From positions 229,459 through 293,458 of the forward strand of contig NZ_SWLG01000007.1 in NCBI RefSeq assembly GCF_005747095.1: a DNA stretch of 64,000 nucleotides, given 5' to 3'. This DNA comes from Exobacillus caeni (GTDB taxonomy: Bacteria; Bacillota; Bacilli; Bacillales; Guptibacillaceae). This document shows, in pieces, positions 42,174-50,254 of the stretch. Numbering within the stretch: position 1 is the stretch's first letter; each line of letters begins with the position of its first letter. The notes below the pieces were generated by a model. The model was not told the origin of the DNA, did no database searches, and saw nothing but the letters and a program-made list of their open reading frames with translations. A program made the position numbers and the translations under genes.

Positions 42174-42986
42174 CTATTTCAACTGTTTCAGTGCGCCAAG
42201 CGCGCCGCTATATTCGCCATTTTCAATAAACAACGGCTCCAGGCCGCTCAATGATTTATATTCCCTTAGAACTGATTTCAAATAATCGTTTTGATGAACC
42301 GTCGAACCGATATAGACGATCGATTCGCAATCATGCTGGACTGCCATCGCATTGCTGATCACTACAATTACCTCTGCTACCATTCCGATAAGGGCAGCAA
42401 GGATGTCAGCATCAGAATAGTCCTGGGTATTGACGATATTAAAAAAATTCCCGAAGTTGCTGGCCGTAATATTGCCGTCAATCGGTGGAACCGCTTTGCC
42501 GTAAATATCCTTTACTTTTAAGTCCAGGTCCCTGTTCCCCTGTTTTGCAAGCGCAACCATTTTATCAAAGTCTTTTATCCCGGTTAGCAAATGGGCAAGT
42601 CCGAGGATCGTTCCACCGCCAACTCCAGTTCCGCCCACACGGGTCGTTTCACCGTTTTTAATCAAATGAATCGAAGTTCCTGTACCGATATTTACTGCAA
42701 GAAATGTTTTCCCTGGCTTGACTTCATTGATAGAAAGCAACTGTTTTACTCCGACACTCGTTGCGATGAACTCCTCTACCTTCATAACAGGAAGTCCCAG
42801 ATAATCCTCTAAATCCGACTGCCTGCCACCTGTTAGCGCGATGTTAGGAGAAGCAAAATTCCCATCTATCCAATCTTTTAAATCCCTGAATTGGTTCGAC
42901 TGGAACATTTTATAATGAATTGTTTCATTTTCTATGTAAGCAACTTTAATTAGTGTACCCCCTGCATCTATTCCAAGAGACTCCAT
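42174..42986 (-). CDS. coaW: Type II pantothenate kinase
   Basis: A 270-residue ASKHA-fold kinase. GIDAGGTLIKVAY (phosphate 1 loop, residues 5-17), a phosphate 2 region AVNIGTGTSIHLI, and GGTGVGGGTILGLAHLL match the staphylococcal/Bacillus CoaW family. It phosphorylates pantothenate in CoA synthesis and is usually not feedback-inhibited. Single gene. Confidence 0.9.
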   Translation of the reverse strand: MESLGIDAGGTLIKVAYIENETIHYKMFQSNQFRDLKDWIDGNFASPNIALTGGRQSDLEDYLGLPVMKVEEFIATSVGVKQLLSINEVKPGKTFLAVNIGTGTSIHLIKNGETTRVGGTGVGGGTILGLAHLLTGIKDFDKMVALAKQGNRDLDLKVKDIYGKAVPPIDGNITASNFGNFFNIVNTQDYSDADILAALIGMVAEVIVVISNAMAVQHDCESIVYIGSTVHQNDYLKSVLREYKSLSGLEPLFIENGEYSGALGALKQLK

Positions 42987-43129
42987 TTTCTAACCCCCAA
43001 GCTAAAAATCCTTTATACAATATGGACAAAAAAATCATACCATCATTTTATGTTCTGATAATTTTTTGAAATAGTCAAGCGTCATATAATATATTTGATT
43101 TCTTAATTTTTCCAAGGGGGGAGTTTTTA

Positions 43130-44458
43130 TTGACAAAATTAGCTGATTTATTTGCTAAAGGGGTCCGTCGTTATTTGCCAGACGCTTTTGTTATTGCAGT
43201 GTTGATGACTCTATTTGTACTTGTAATTGCAATCTTTATGAATTTAAACCAACCAGCAACAATTCTAAAATCTTGGGGTGATGGCTTTTGGACCTATTTG
43301 GCATTCACTATGCAAATGGTGTTATTGCTTATGACTGGAATGGTTCTTGCTGCAGTTCCTTTCATCAATAACTTTCTTCGATCTATTTCTGGATTTGCAA
43401 ACACTCCAAAGAAGGCATATATTATAACCTTTCTCGTTTCTGCAGCAGCATACTATATTAACTGGGGGCTCGCAGTTGTGGTTGGAGCGATTATTGCAAA
43501 GGAAATTGGAAAAAGAAATTCAAATGTTCACTTTCCTCTATTAGTTGCTTCTGCTTATGCTCCGACCGTTCTATATACTGCTGGATTATCAAGTTCTATA
43601 GGATTAACTGTTGCAACTCCCGACCACTTTTTAGCAAGTGTTATGGGTGTTATCCCTACCTCTGAAACAATTTTTGCACCAGGAACAATTCTTATATTTC
43701 TTGCTCTAGTAATAACAATGCCAATCTTTTTGGCACTAATGTCACCAAAAGAAAACATAAAAAGCTATAAACCATTACATTTTCCAAAAGATGAAACAGC
43801 TTTAGAGCAACAGGCTGCTACTATTGAGGAGGCACCTACTCCAGCTCAAAGCCTCGAAACTACACCGATAATCGGACTGTTAATAGGAGCAATTGGACTT
43901 CTATATGTTATTTATGAAATTGCAAACGGACGTGATTTGGACTTAAATATAATTAATCTCTTTTTCTTATCAGCAGGACTTTTTTTACATCGATCTTTGG
44001 GCCAATTTTCCAATGCTTTTAAAGAGGCTGCCGGTTCAATTTCTCCAATTATTTTGCAATTTCCTTTTTATGCTGGAATAATTGCTATTCTAACAAGTTC
44101 AGGACTAGGTGCATCAATCATAGATTGGATGATCTCTATTGCTTCTCCGGCGTCTTTTAATGTTTTTACATATTGGACAGCTGGACTCGTAAATATTTTA
44201 GCTCCATCAGGTGGTGGTCAGTGGGCTCTTCAAGGCCCCCTGCAAGTACCGGCAGGAATGGCGATCGGTGTAGATCCTGGTAAAATAGCGATGGCAGTTG
44301 GATGGGGAGATGCCTGGACAAATCTCATTCAACCTTTCTGGGCCCTGCCAATTCTTAGTGTTGTAGGTCTTCATATCAGAGATATCATGGGCTATTGTAT
44401 TTTACTTAGTATCTGGGTTGGTGTTTTAACAAGCATATTGATTTTCTTTTTATACTAA
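43130..44458 (+). CDS. AtoE-family short-chain fatty acid transporter
   Basis: A 442-residue membrane protein with about ten to twelve helices, AT-rich. It shows the family's start LADLFAKGVRRYLPDAFVIAVLMT, the helix pairing YINWGLAVVVGAIIAKE, and the late motif NILAPSGGGQWALQGP. Such carriers import acetoacetate or short-chain fatty acids. No catabolic genes adjoin it. TTG start with GGGGGAG. Confidence 0.88.
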   Translation: MTKLADLFAKGVRRYLPDAFVIAVLMTLFVLVIAIFMNLNQPATILKSWGDGFWTYLAFTMQMVLLLMTGMVLAAVPFINNFLRSISGFANTPKKAYIITFLVSAAAYYINWGLAVVVGAIIAKEIGKRNSNVHFPLLVASAYAPTVLYTAGLSSSIGLTVATPDHFLASVMGVIPTSETIFAPGTILIFLALVITMPIFLALMSPKENIKSYKPLHFPKDETALEQQAATIEEAPTPAQSLETTPIIGLLIGAIGLLYVIYEIANGRDLDLNIINLFFLSAGLFLHRSLGQFSNAFKEAAGSISPIILQFPFYAGIIAILTSSGLGASIIDWMISIASPASFNVFTYWTAGLVNILAPSGGGQWALQGPLQVPAGMAIGVDPGKIAMAVGWGDAWTNLIQPFWALPILSVVGLHIRDIMGYCILLSIWVGVLTSILIFFLY

Positions 44459-44483
44459 AATACTTGTTTTTATTTTTGCCACA

Positions 44484-44517
44484 AAAAGACCGGGAATCAC
44501 CCTCTCCCGGTCTTTCT
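44484..44517. terminator. Bidirectional terminator
   Basis: AAAAGACCGGGA...TCCCGGTCTTT hairpin between converging genes. Confidence 0.8.
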
Positions 44518-45303
44518 CTATGACCCAACCAAAACAGAATCAAGGTCCGCTACACTGTTCAAAATAAAATCCGGTTGATATTTCGATGATTCCGCTTCTT
44601 CCTTTGATGCGACGCCTGTTAAGACAAGAATGCTCTGGAGCCCGTTCTCAACCGCCATTCGGATGTCTGTCTCCAATCGGTCTCCGATCATATAACATTG
44701 TTCCGGCGGTAGTTTGAAAATATCCCTCGCGATGGAATTAGCTGCAAAACTTGAAGGTTTTCCAATCACAGCATGGATCGGTTCCCCGGTTGCTCCTTCC
44801 AATGCACCGATAATGGCTCCGCAGTCCGGCACCTCACCGCCTTTTACAGGACAGGTCCTGTCAGGATTTGTGGCTATAACTTTTGCACCGTTTTTCCAGG
44901 CCTGAAATGCTTTGTCCAGTTTTTTATACGTGAAATCTCGATCCCATGATAACAGGACATATTCTGCATTTTCTTCACTTTCGGTTAAAGGTATATTAAA
45001 TGGAGCTATTTCTTCTAAAAGCGCATCTTCTCCAATAACAAGGACTTTCTCATCTCTTTTTAAAACGTTACTCAAGTACATGCCAGTTAAATAACCTGAG
45101 TTCACGACCTCCTCAAGTTGTACCTCTATTCCCAATTTGTTTAACTTTTCAACATAGTCTTTTCTTGTAGCAATCGGTTTGTTTGTTAAAAAAACCACTT
45201 TGTTCCCCAATTCTTTCATTCGTTTTACCGTTTCAGCAGCTCCGTCTATCAATTCCTCGCCACGATATACCGTGCCGTCGAGATCGAAAATGATCCCTTT
45301 CAT
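44518..45303 (-). CDS. HAD-IIA family phosphatase (NagD/AraL-like)
   Basis: A 261-residue protein with the HAD motifs: FDLDGTVYRG (nucleophile Asp 7), LTNKP, the lysine region AVIGKPSS and MIGDRLETDI. NagD/AraL-type enzymes dephosphorylate sugar phosphates or nucleotides. The C2 cap lies between motifs II and III. Single gene. Confidence 0.88.
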   Translation of the reverse strand: MKGIIFDLDGTVYRGEELIDGAAETVKRMKELGNKVVFLTNKPIATRKDYVEKLNKLGIEVQLEEVVNSGYLTGMYLSNVLKRDEKVLVIGEDALLEEIAPFNIPLTESEENAEYVLLSWDRDFTYKKLDKAFQAWKNGAKVIATNPDRTCPVKGGEVPDCGAIIGALEGATGEPIHAVIGKPSSFAANSIARDIFKLPPEQCYMIGDRLETDIRMAVENGLQSILVLTGVASKEEAESSKYQPDFILNSVADLDSVLVGS

Positions 45304-45380
45304 ACCTCGCCACCTTCCTTCTCTATCTATTTTATTTCCAGCCAGTCAATTTCTTAACCGGCCGGATCTTAGTCCTATCG

Positions 45381-45839
45381 CTATGTTCCTTCATCATCTG
45401 ATAAATCGAGTTCCACTAATGTTGACACATCTTTAAAACCGATTCGTTCATAAAAAAGTTTTGCCGTATTTCCAGCAAAAACATTTCCCTGCACTTTTTT
45501 ATACCCGTTCTTTTTAAGGTCTAATATTCCAGATTGAAGAAGTTTACGGCCAACTCCCTGTTTCCTGTGTTCAGGTCGAACATAATACTCATAAAAAAAT
45601 CCAATTTTCTGTCCTGTTAAATAATCGATTGTTCTCGATATCATAAGCCATCCCATTAAAGTATCCGGTTCTTTGACAGCAACAAGGTAATAGCCTCCCA
45701 TCTGAAGGTTAACATTCAAGAGATTAGTTGCTTTTTGCATGTCAGGACCTACTCTTCCCACCGAGCTTTCTTCCATTACCTTTCCTGACAGCCGTTTTAT
45801 TTCTTCCATTTGCTGTTCGGTAGCTCTCTGGATAATCAT
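45381..45839 (-). CDS. GNAT-family N-acetyltransferase
   Basis: A 152-residue protein. The acetyl-CoA site is RPEHRKQGVGRKLLQSGI (about residues 92-109), and KLFYERIGFKDVSTLVEL ends the fold. Substrate unknown; the ribosome site is AAAGGAG. Confidence 0.85.
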   Translation of the reverse strand: MIIQRATEQQMEEIKRLSGKVMEESSVGRVGPDMQKATNLLNVNLQMGGYYLVAVKEPDTLMGWLMISRTIDYLTGQKIGFFYEYYVRPEHRKQGVGRKLLQSGILDLKKNGYKKVQGNVFAGNTAKLFYERIGFKDVSTLVELDLSDDEGT

Positions 45840-46017
45840 CGTATACTCCTTTTTCTCAATTTTTTAACCGCTCTTACCATCCTTACATCTCAAGAATGAA
45901 CTTTATGCAATTTAATGTGGCGGTAATTCTTACACCGCCCTTTTTTGCAATAGACAGACTCCCAAATCCAGTGAAAGAATAATGTGTTTATGTAAAATAT
46001 ATTTTTAAGGAGCGATC

Positions 46018-46689
46018 ATGTTGATTTTTGAAGAGAGACAATTCCAAATCCCAACAGGAGATGTAGACTTAGATACCCCTTTCACCCCACAGGGGCCGTC
46101 TGGAGTTCCGGGACAATTTGGACAAACGGGAACAGGTATGATGCCGGAATTCGGACAGCCAGGACAATTCCCTCAATATCCAGGTCTTACTGAACAACAG
46201 GGCGGTGAATTTGGCTCAGGTGAAACCTTCGGACCCTCTGGACAGTTCGGACAGCCAGGACAATTTGGCCAACCCGGGCAACCAGGAACGATGCCACAGT
46301 TCGGACAGCCGGGTACAATGCCTCAATATGGACAGCCAGGGCAATTCGGGCAACCGGGTATGATGCCACAATATGGACAGCCGGGGCAATTCGGGCAACC
46401 GGGTATGACGCCCCAATATGGACAGCCGGGACAATTCGGACAGCCAGGGCAGTTCGGCATCCCCGGCCAGGCAGGACAGCCAGGGCAGTTCGGACAGCCG
46501 ATAGGACCGACTGGCCAGCAGGGGTTACCATACGGAGCTGGCCAGGGTTACGCACAACCGGGACAAATGGGGCAGCCTGGGGTAGGCGGTCAATATGGAG
46601 TGCCGGGGCAATTCGGGCAACCGTTTGGACAGCCGGGAACACAGCCAGGACAATTCGGCGGCCAGCGGTTTCATCCTTTATTTGACTAA
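46018..46689 (+). CDS. FGQPGQ-repeat low-complexity protein
   Basis: A 223-residue protein. After about 25 ordinary residues ([20 protein letters not shown]) nearly all of it is built from GQFGQPGQ and [11 protein letters not shown] units, extremely rich in Gly, Gln, Pro and Phe. The repeats form no strict collagen GXY phase. No signal peptide is seen. The acidic aromatic head and the repeats suggest a structural protein, such as a spore surface or matrix component, by inference only. RBS AAGGAGCG. Repeats at DNA level vary, so the array is not recent. Confidence 0.72.
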   Translation: MLIFEERQFQIPTGDVDLDTPFTPQGPSGVPGQFGQTGTGMMPEFGQPGQFPQYPGLTEQQGGEFGSGETFGPSGQFGQPGQFGQPGQPGTMPQFGQPGTMPQYGQPGQFGQPGMMPQYGQPGQFGQPGMTPQYGQPGQFGQPGQFGIPGQAGQPGQFGQPIGPTGQQGLPYGAGQGYAQPGQMGQPGVGGQYGVPGQFGQPFGQPGTQPGQFGGQRFHPLFD

Positions 46690-46984
46690 ATAACCAAAGG
46701 GAATCTAACCTGTTGAATGTACCTCATTCCAGAAGTTTTGACCATAAATCTTCTTTGCTCTTTCCCTGCCAGTGAATGGCGCCACAATTTGTAACAATTA
46801 TCATTGCAATTGTTAAAACAAATTTACGATACTGTTTCGTTGCACAATGGACGGTTAGCTTTTTAAAGGAACCGGGAAACAGAAGACTAAGAGACAATTC
46901 GTTTCTTAGTCTTTTTACATTTGTAACCAAACGATTTCAAAATATTTACATGAATACAAACAATAGAAAATTTGGAGGAGTAAG

Positions 46985-48046
46985 ATGAGGTACATTCAAT
47001 CTTTGGTAAAGTCGTTTAGTCTTATCAGTCTAATGTTCCTGATGCTGTTATTAATGGGCATTCAATCTGTATATATTTCAACAGCGCTCATTTTCATGTT
47101 AGGTATCTGGATTTTTATCGTATTTGAGTCAGATAAGCACATGAACGAATGGTATCTTTTTAAAAAGAAATACGGTAAACCATTCTTATTCGTTGTCAGT
47201 GGATTTCCCCTCATATGCATGCTTATCCTGACCCTCTTCTTTAACAGCATCATTGGAGCAGAAAGCAATTTAACAGCGAAAGAAAAGGTCGCCCTTTCAC
47301 CTAACATTATCGATCAAATTAAACGTAATCAGCTGGAAGAAGAATATCAAAGCCAGCTTAACGAAAAAGATTTTGAACACATCCGTTTTCTTTATCCCGA
47401 GGCGGACGAGAAATCGATGGCAATGGTTCAAAACAGTTTCAGAGAAGCCGACCGAATTGCCGACATGCTTTTTGGAAAACAAGAGAAGCCTGAAGTCGAT
47501 GTAATTCTTTACGATGACAAGAATACGTTTGAAAAGATATCGACTCTTGAATCTGTTGTAGGGTTTTATTCAGAAGAAGAGAAATCAATCCACTTGCTTT
47601 CTAATAAAGAGATGACAAAGTGGGAGCTTAAAAGCACTATCATCCATGAGTACAATCATTTTCGCATGGATATTCTTCTCACCGAACTTGGGGTCGATTC
47701 TTCTAATGTGCCGCAATGGTTCCAGGAGGGTGTGGCAGAATATGCTGGTTACGGAGATAACGGTCCAACCCAGGCCTTTGAAACAGTAGATTTTCAAGAA
47801 CTGGATACGAATCAGCAATTTCATCAGGCAAGGAAGCAAAACTATGACCCTTACCTTCAAAGCTACAAAGCTATCAAACAATTGGCAGACATGGAAGGCA
47901 AGGAAGTCATTCTAAAAATTCTCATCCAAATGAAAGAAGATAACTTTTATGAAGCTTTTCATAAGGTAACAGGAATGAAGATAAATACCTATCAGGAAGT
48001 GTTCCTGGAAAGCGAAAAACCGGAAAACATAGGATTCGAAAGCTAA
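46985..48046 (+). CDS. Membrane gluzincin metallopeptidase (MA family)
   Basis: A 353-residue protein. Two N-terminal membrane segments (residues about 13-50) and a third around 62-82 are followed by a cytosolic or external domain with IIHEYNHFRMD (HEXXH near residue 222) and the third ligand in WFQEGVAEYAGY, as in gluzincins. The catalytic part is collagenase/thermolysin-like only in motif. Substrate unknown. ATG follows GGAGGAG. Confidence 0.75.
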   Translation: MRYIQSLVKSFSLISLMFLMLLLMGIQSVYISTALIFMLGIWIFIVFESDKHMNEWYLFKKKYGKPFLFVVSGFPLICMLILTLFFNSIIGAESNLTAKEKVALSPNIIDQIKRNQLEEEYQSQLNEKDFEHIRFLYPEADEKSMAMVQNSFREADRIADMLFGKQEKPEVDVILYDDKNTFEKISTLESVVGFYSEEEKSIHLLSNKEMTKWELKSTIIHEYNHFRMDILLTELGVDSSNVPQWFQEGVAEYAGYGDNGPTQAFETVDFQELDTNQQFHQARKQNYDPYLQSYKAIKQLADMEGKEVILKILIQMKEDNFYEAFHKVTGMKINTYQEVFLESEKPENIGFES

Positions 48047-48098
48047 CAGGGTGCCAGCTATTTGCTGCACCCTTTTCTCATGCCCAATTTTTTGTGGT

Positions 48099-48147
48099 GT
48101 TGTCCACAGAAAATTGGGGGTCTGACCCCTACATTTTTGTGGATAAT
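48099..48147. repeat. Family A repeat, copy 10 (two-sided)
   Basis: TTGTCCACA (48100-48108), GGGGGTCTGACCCC (about 48116-48129), TGTGGATAA (48138-48146). Confidence 0.85.
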
Positions 48148-48190
48148 TCTTATACGATAAAGGTAAAGGGTGTTTGGGGGTGATGGAAAT

Positions 48191-48367
48191 ATGAACCAGG
48201 AATATTTTGAACAGTATTTTAAAGACATCCAGGTGTTACGCAGAAATAAGTTTAAGAGCGTATTGGGCCAGACAAAAAATGACTTTAAAAACATGTTAGA
48301 TGACAGCGAACGTATTTTAAAGCAGCTGAAAAATGATCTGGAACAGGTAAAAAAAGATCTACGGTAA
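48191..48367 (+). CDS. Small coiled-coil protein (58 aa)
   Basis: ATG with GGGGGTGATGG upstream. Charged heptad-like helix throughout (ERILKQLKNDLEQVKKDL). It sits 65 nt upstream of the GPP34 gene and may share its transcript. No family recognised. Confidence 0.6.
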   Translation: MNQEYFEQYFKDIQVLRRNKFKSVLGQTKNDFKNMLDDSERILKQLKNDLEQVKKDLR

Positions 48368-48432
48368 AGATTGAAACCCTTTCCTTTGTAGTTCGTATGT
48401 AATAACGAGAACTGCGAAAGAAAGGAAGAATT

Positions 48433-49110
48433 ATGATGCTTACACTGCCCGAAAAATTACTTCTCCTCGGCCTCCATGACCAAAAAGGAACTATTGTTAC
48501 CTCTGCTTCCACTGCGTTAATGTATGGACTTGCCGGTGCCGTTCTGTTAGAACTGACATTCTATGATAAACTCGATCTGCATAAGAAAAAAGTTATCGTA
48601 AAAGACCCTTCCACTACTGGCGATGAACTGCTCGATCAAGTATTGCTTCATATCCATGAATCCACTAAACAAAGAACGCCAAAGTACTGGGTAATGACGA
48701 TCGGCAACAAGTTGAACATCAAAAACCGCTTATTGGATCGGTTAATTGAAAAAGAGATTCTTCGTAAAGTAGAAGATAAAATCTTATGGGTCTTTTCCCG
48801 CAACCTTTATCCTCCATCAAACCCGCTGCCGGAACAAGAACTACGCAAACGCATTAAAGAGGCCGTTTTTCAGGATGGAGAAAGAGAAGAGAGGATCGTA
48901 GCCCTTCTAAGTCTCATTAAAGCCTGTAACTTAATAAACGAAGTATTTGAGCCGGACGAAAGAAAAGCAGCAAAGAAACGAATCAAAGCGATCAGCTCTG
49001 AGGAAACTTACGGGAAAGCGGTGTCCCAGATCGTTTCAGAAATCAACACTTCTATTATTGTTGCCACTACTACAGCTGCTGCCGTTAGCAGTTCGAGCAG
49101 CTCGAACTAA
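48433..49110 (+). CDS. GPP34 (GOLPH3/Vps74-like) family protein
   Basis: A 225-residue protein matching the GPP34 fold: LTLPEKLLLLGLHDQKGTI, then ALMYGLAGAVLLELTFYDKL, and KDPSTTGDELLDQVL. In eukaryotes these proteins bind phosphatidylinositol-4-phosphate and Golgi enzymes; the bacterial homologues are uncharacterised and lack that lipid. The C-terminus is an unusual Ser-rich tail (VSSSSSSN) preceded by a hydrophobic stretch. RBS AAGGAAG. Confidence 0.8.
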   Translation: MMLTLPEKLLLLGLHDQKGTIVTSASTALMYGLAGAVLLELTFYDKLDLHKKKVIVKDPSTTGDELLDQVLLHIHESTKQRTPKYWVMTIGNKLNIKNRLLDRLIEKEILRKVEDKILWVFSRNLYPPSNPLPEQELRKRIKEAVFQDGEREERIVALLSLIKACNLINEVFEPDERKAAKKRIKAISSEETYGKAVSQIVSEINTSIIVATTTAAAVSSSSSSN

Positions 49111-49154
49111 AAAAGAGATAACCAGGAATTCATCTATCCTGGTTATCTCTTTTT
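49110..49154 (+). terminator. Terminator
   Basis: Long hairpin AAAAAGAGATAACCAGGA...TCCTGGTTATCTCTTTTT. Confidence 0.85.
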
Positions 49155-49191
49155 ACTTACATTTTCAACCTAATTTGGCCAATCGCCTAGC

Positions 49192-49440
49192 CTACTTCAT
49201 GTTATTTTTCAACTGTGTCAAATTGGTCGGTATATTTTTATTGATTATCGCGTTTACTAGCTTATCCTCTATCTCTTTTGGCACTCGCTTTCCTGCTGTC
49301 TGGGCAACTTGTTTAATTACTCTGCGAACAGTTTTCTCATCCTGGAAGTTAGCATTTGAAAAGCTGTTTGCAAGTTTAAAAATATCTTCTTTTTTCACCC
49401 CGGTTTTTTGCTCAATCATTCCAAAAATACTGTTATCCAT
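49192..49440 (-). CDS. spoVIF: Stage VI sporulation protein F
   Basis: An 82-residue protein. FGMIEQKTGVKKEDIFKLANS and NFQDEKTVRRVIKQVAQTAG followed by PKEIEDKLVNAII match SpoVIF, which is needed for spore coat assembly and resistance in Bacillus subtilis. ATG at 49440 follows AAAGGAGG. Confirms an endospore former. Confidence 0.9.
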   Translation of the reverse strand: MDNSIFGMIEQKTGVKKEDIFKLANSFSNANFQDEKTVRRVIKQVAQTAGKRVPKEIEDKLVNAIINKNIPTNLTQLKNNMK

Positions 49441-49564
49441 TCTAAATCCTCCTTTCTGTTTCACAAAGGGTTGTTTTAGTTTATGTTTGGCAACAGCTTT
49501 TTGTTTGGGTTTAGCGGTAGGCTTTTAAACAAATAGTTATGGTAATGAATGATGTTATTCTGGT

Positions 49565-49592
49565 GGGACAACGAAGCGATGCTCTTTGCTCT
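49565..49592. repeat. Short element shared with 55829-55857
   Basis: GGGACAACGAAGCGATGC then TCTTTGCTCT; the same sequence with one extra C occurs inverted at 55829-55857. Confidence 0.55.
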
Positions 49593-49625
49593 TCCAAAAA
49601 GCGCCCGGAAGAACAAAACTAATAA

Positions 49626-49656
49626 AAGACCTTACCCTGTAACGGATAAGGTCTCT
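49626..49656 (+). other. Hairpin just before the ribosome site of a small ORF
   Basis: GACCTTA...TAAGGTC, 4 nt before GGAGGTGAGG. Confidence 0.5.
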
Positions 49657-49667
49657 GGAGGTGAGGT

Positions 49668-49826
49668 ATGGAATATCAGTTGCATATAGTATGTTATGTT
49701 TCTGGAATAACTTTGTATAGACAAATGATTAAAATCGTTTGTTTTTATTTAAATTTATCCTCGAGATTAAAATATGGTTTTTTTCCCATACTCATAGGAA
49801 CGGACAATTTTTATGTTAGACTATGA
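49668..49826 (+). CDS. Possible 52-residue hydrophobic peptide
   Basis: ATG follows a very strong GGAGGTGAGGT site. The peptide is hydrophobic with no family (HIVCYVSGITLYRQMIKIV near its start). A terminator lies 30 nt after the stop, supporting a real transcript. Confidence 0.45.
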   Translation: MEYQLHIVCYVSGITLYRQMIKIVCFYLNLSSRLKYGFFPILIGTDNFYVRL

Positions 49827-49855
49827 TTATTCCAACGTATTCTTACCTTACTTTT

Positions 49856-49890
49856 AAGCTTAGAGGGATGGTTTCCTTCTAAGCTTTTTT
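49856..49890 (+). terminator. Terminator
   Basis: AAGCTTAGA...TCTAAGCTT hairpin then TTTTT. Confidence 0.75.
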
Positions 49891-50085
49891 ACCGTATATG
49901 AAAATATGAAAGCATATCTTTGCAGCACATCGTCAAAACATGCGGTTTATAAATAAATTGCTGCCCCCTATCAATTTCCCCTACTGAATTTTGAACAGTT
50001 GCTCCCTGAAACCCGGAATACTTTCTCTGAAACTCCGAAAAGATGTTCCAAAACCTGTGATTTATCATATATTAATATTCAAATA

Positions 50086-50163
50086 GAAAAAGAACCCCCG
50101 CTAAAAGCGAGGGCCCCTTGATAAGGAGTGATGGTGATAGGAGGAGTTGCGGCTGCTCCTATC
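50086..50163 (-). terminator. Terminator region of the PBP gene
   Basis: Minus strand CCCTCGCTTTTAGCGGGGG (50114-50095) followed by TTCTTTTT. A second hairpin GATAGGAG...CTCCTATC (50136-50163) lies between it and the gene. Confidence 0.65.
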
Positions 50164-50254
50164 TTACAACTAGTATATGAGAATCTTTGAAAGAAAGAAT
50201 GGACAAACTGACTAGTCCACTAGCGGATTTTTGCTAGATTTCCAACTTCTCTTT

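Noticed and set aside
43130..44458. The AtoE gene as horizontally acquired because it is AT-rich
   Set aside because: The bias is moderate and membrane proteins often differ in composition; no mobile element nearby.
46240..46480. Regular DNA repeats that could suggest a CRISPR array or minisatellite
   Set aside because: The repeats are in frame, of varying length, and explained by the GQFGQPGQ protein repeats; there are no constant spacers.
46187..46642. A long minus-strand ORF (151 codons) opposite the FGQPGQ-repeat gene
   Set aside because: It is the mirror of a repeat-rich coding sequence; it has no ribosome site and a low-complexity product.
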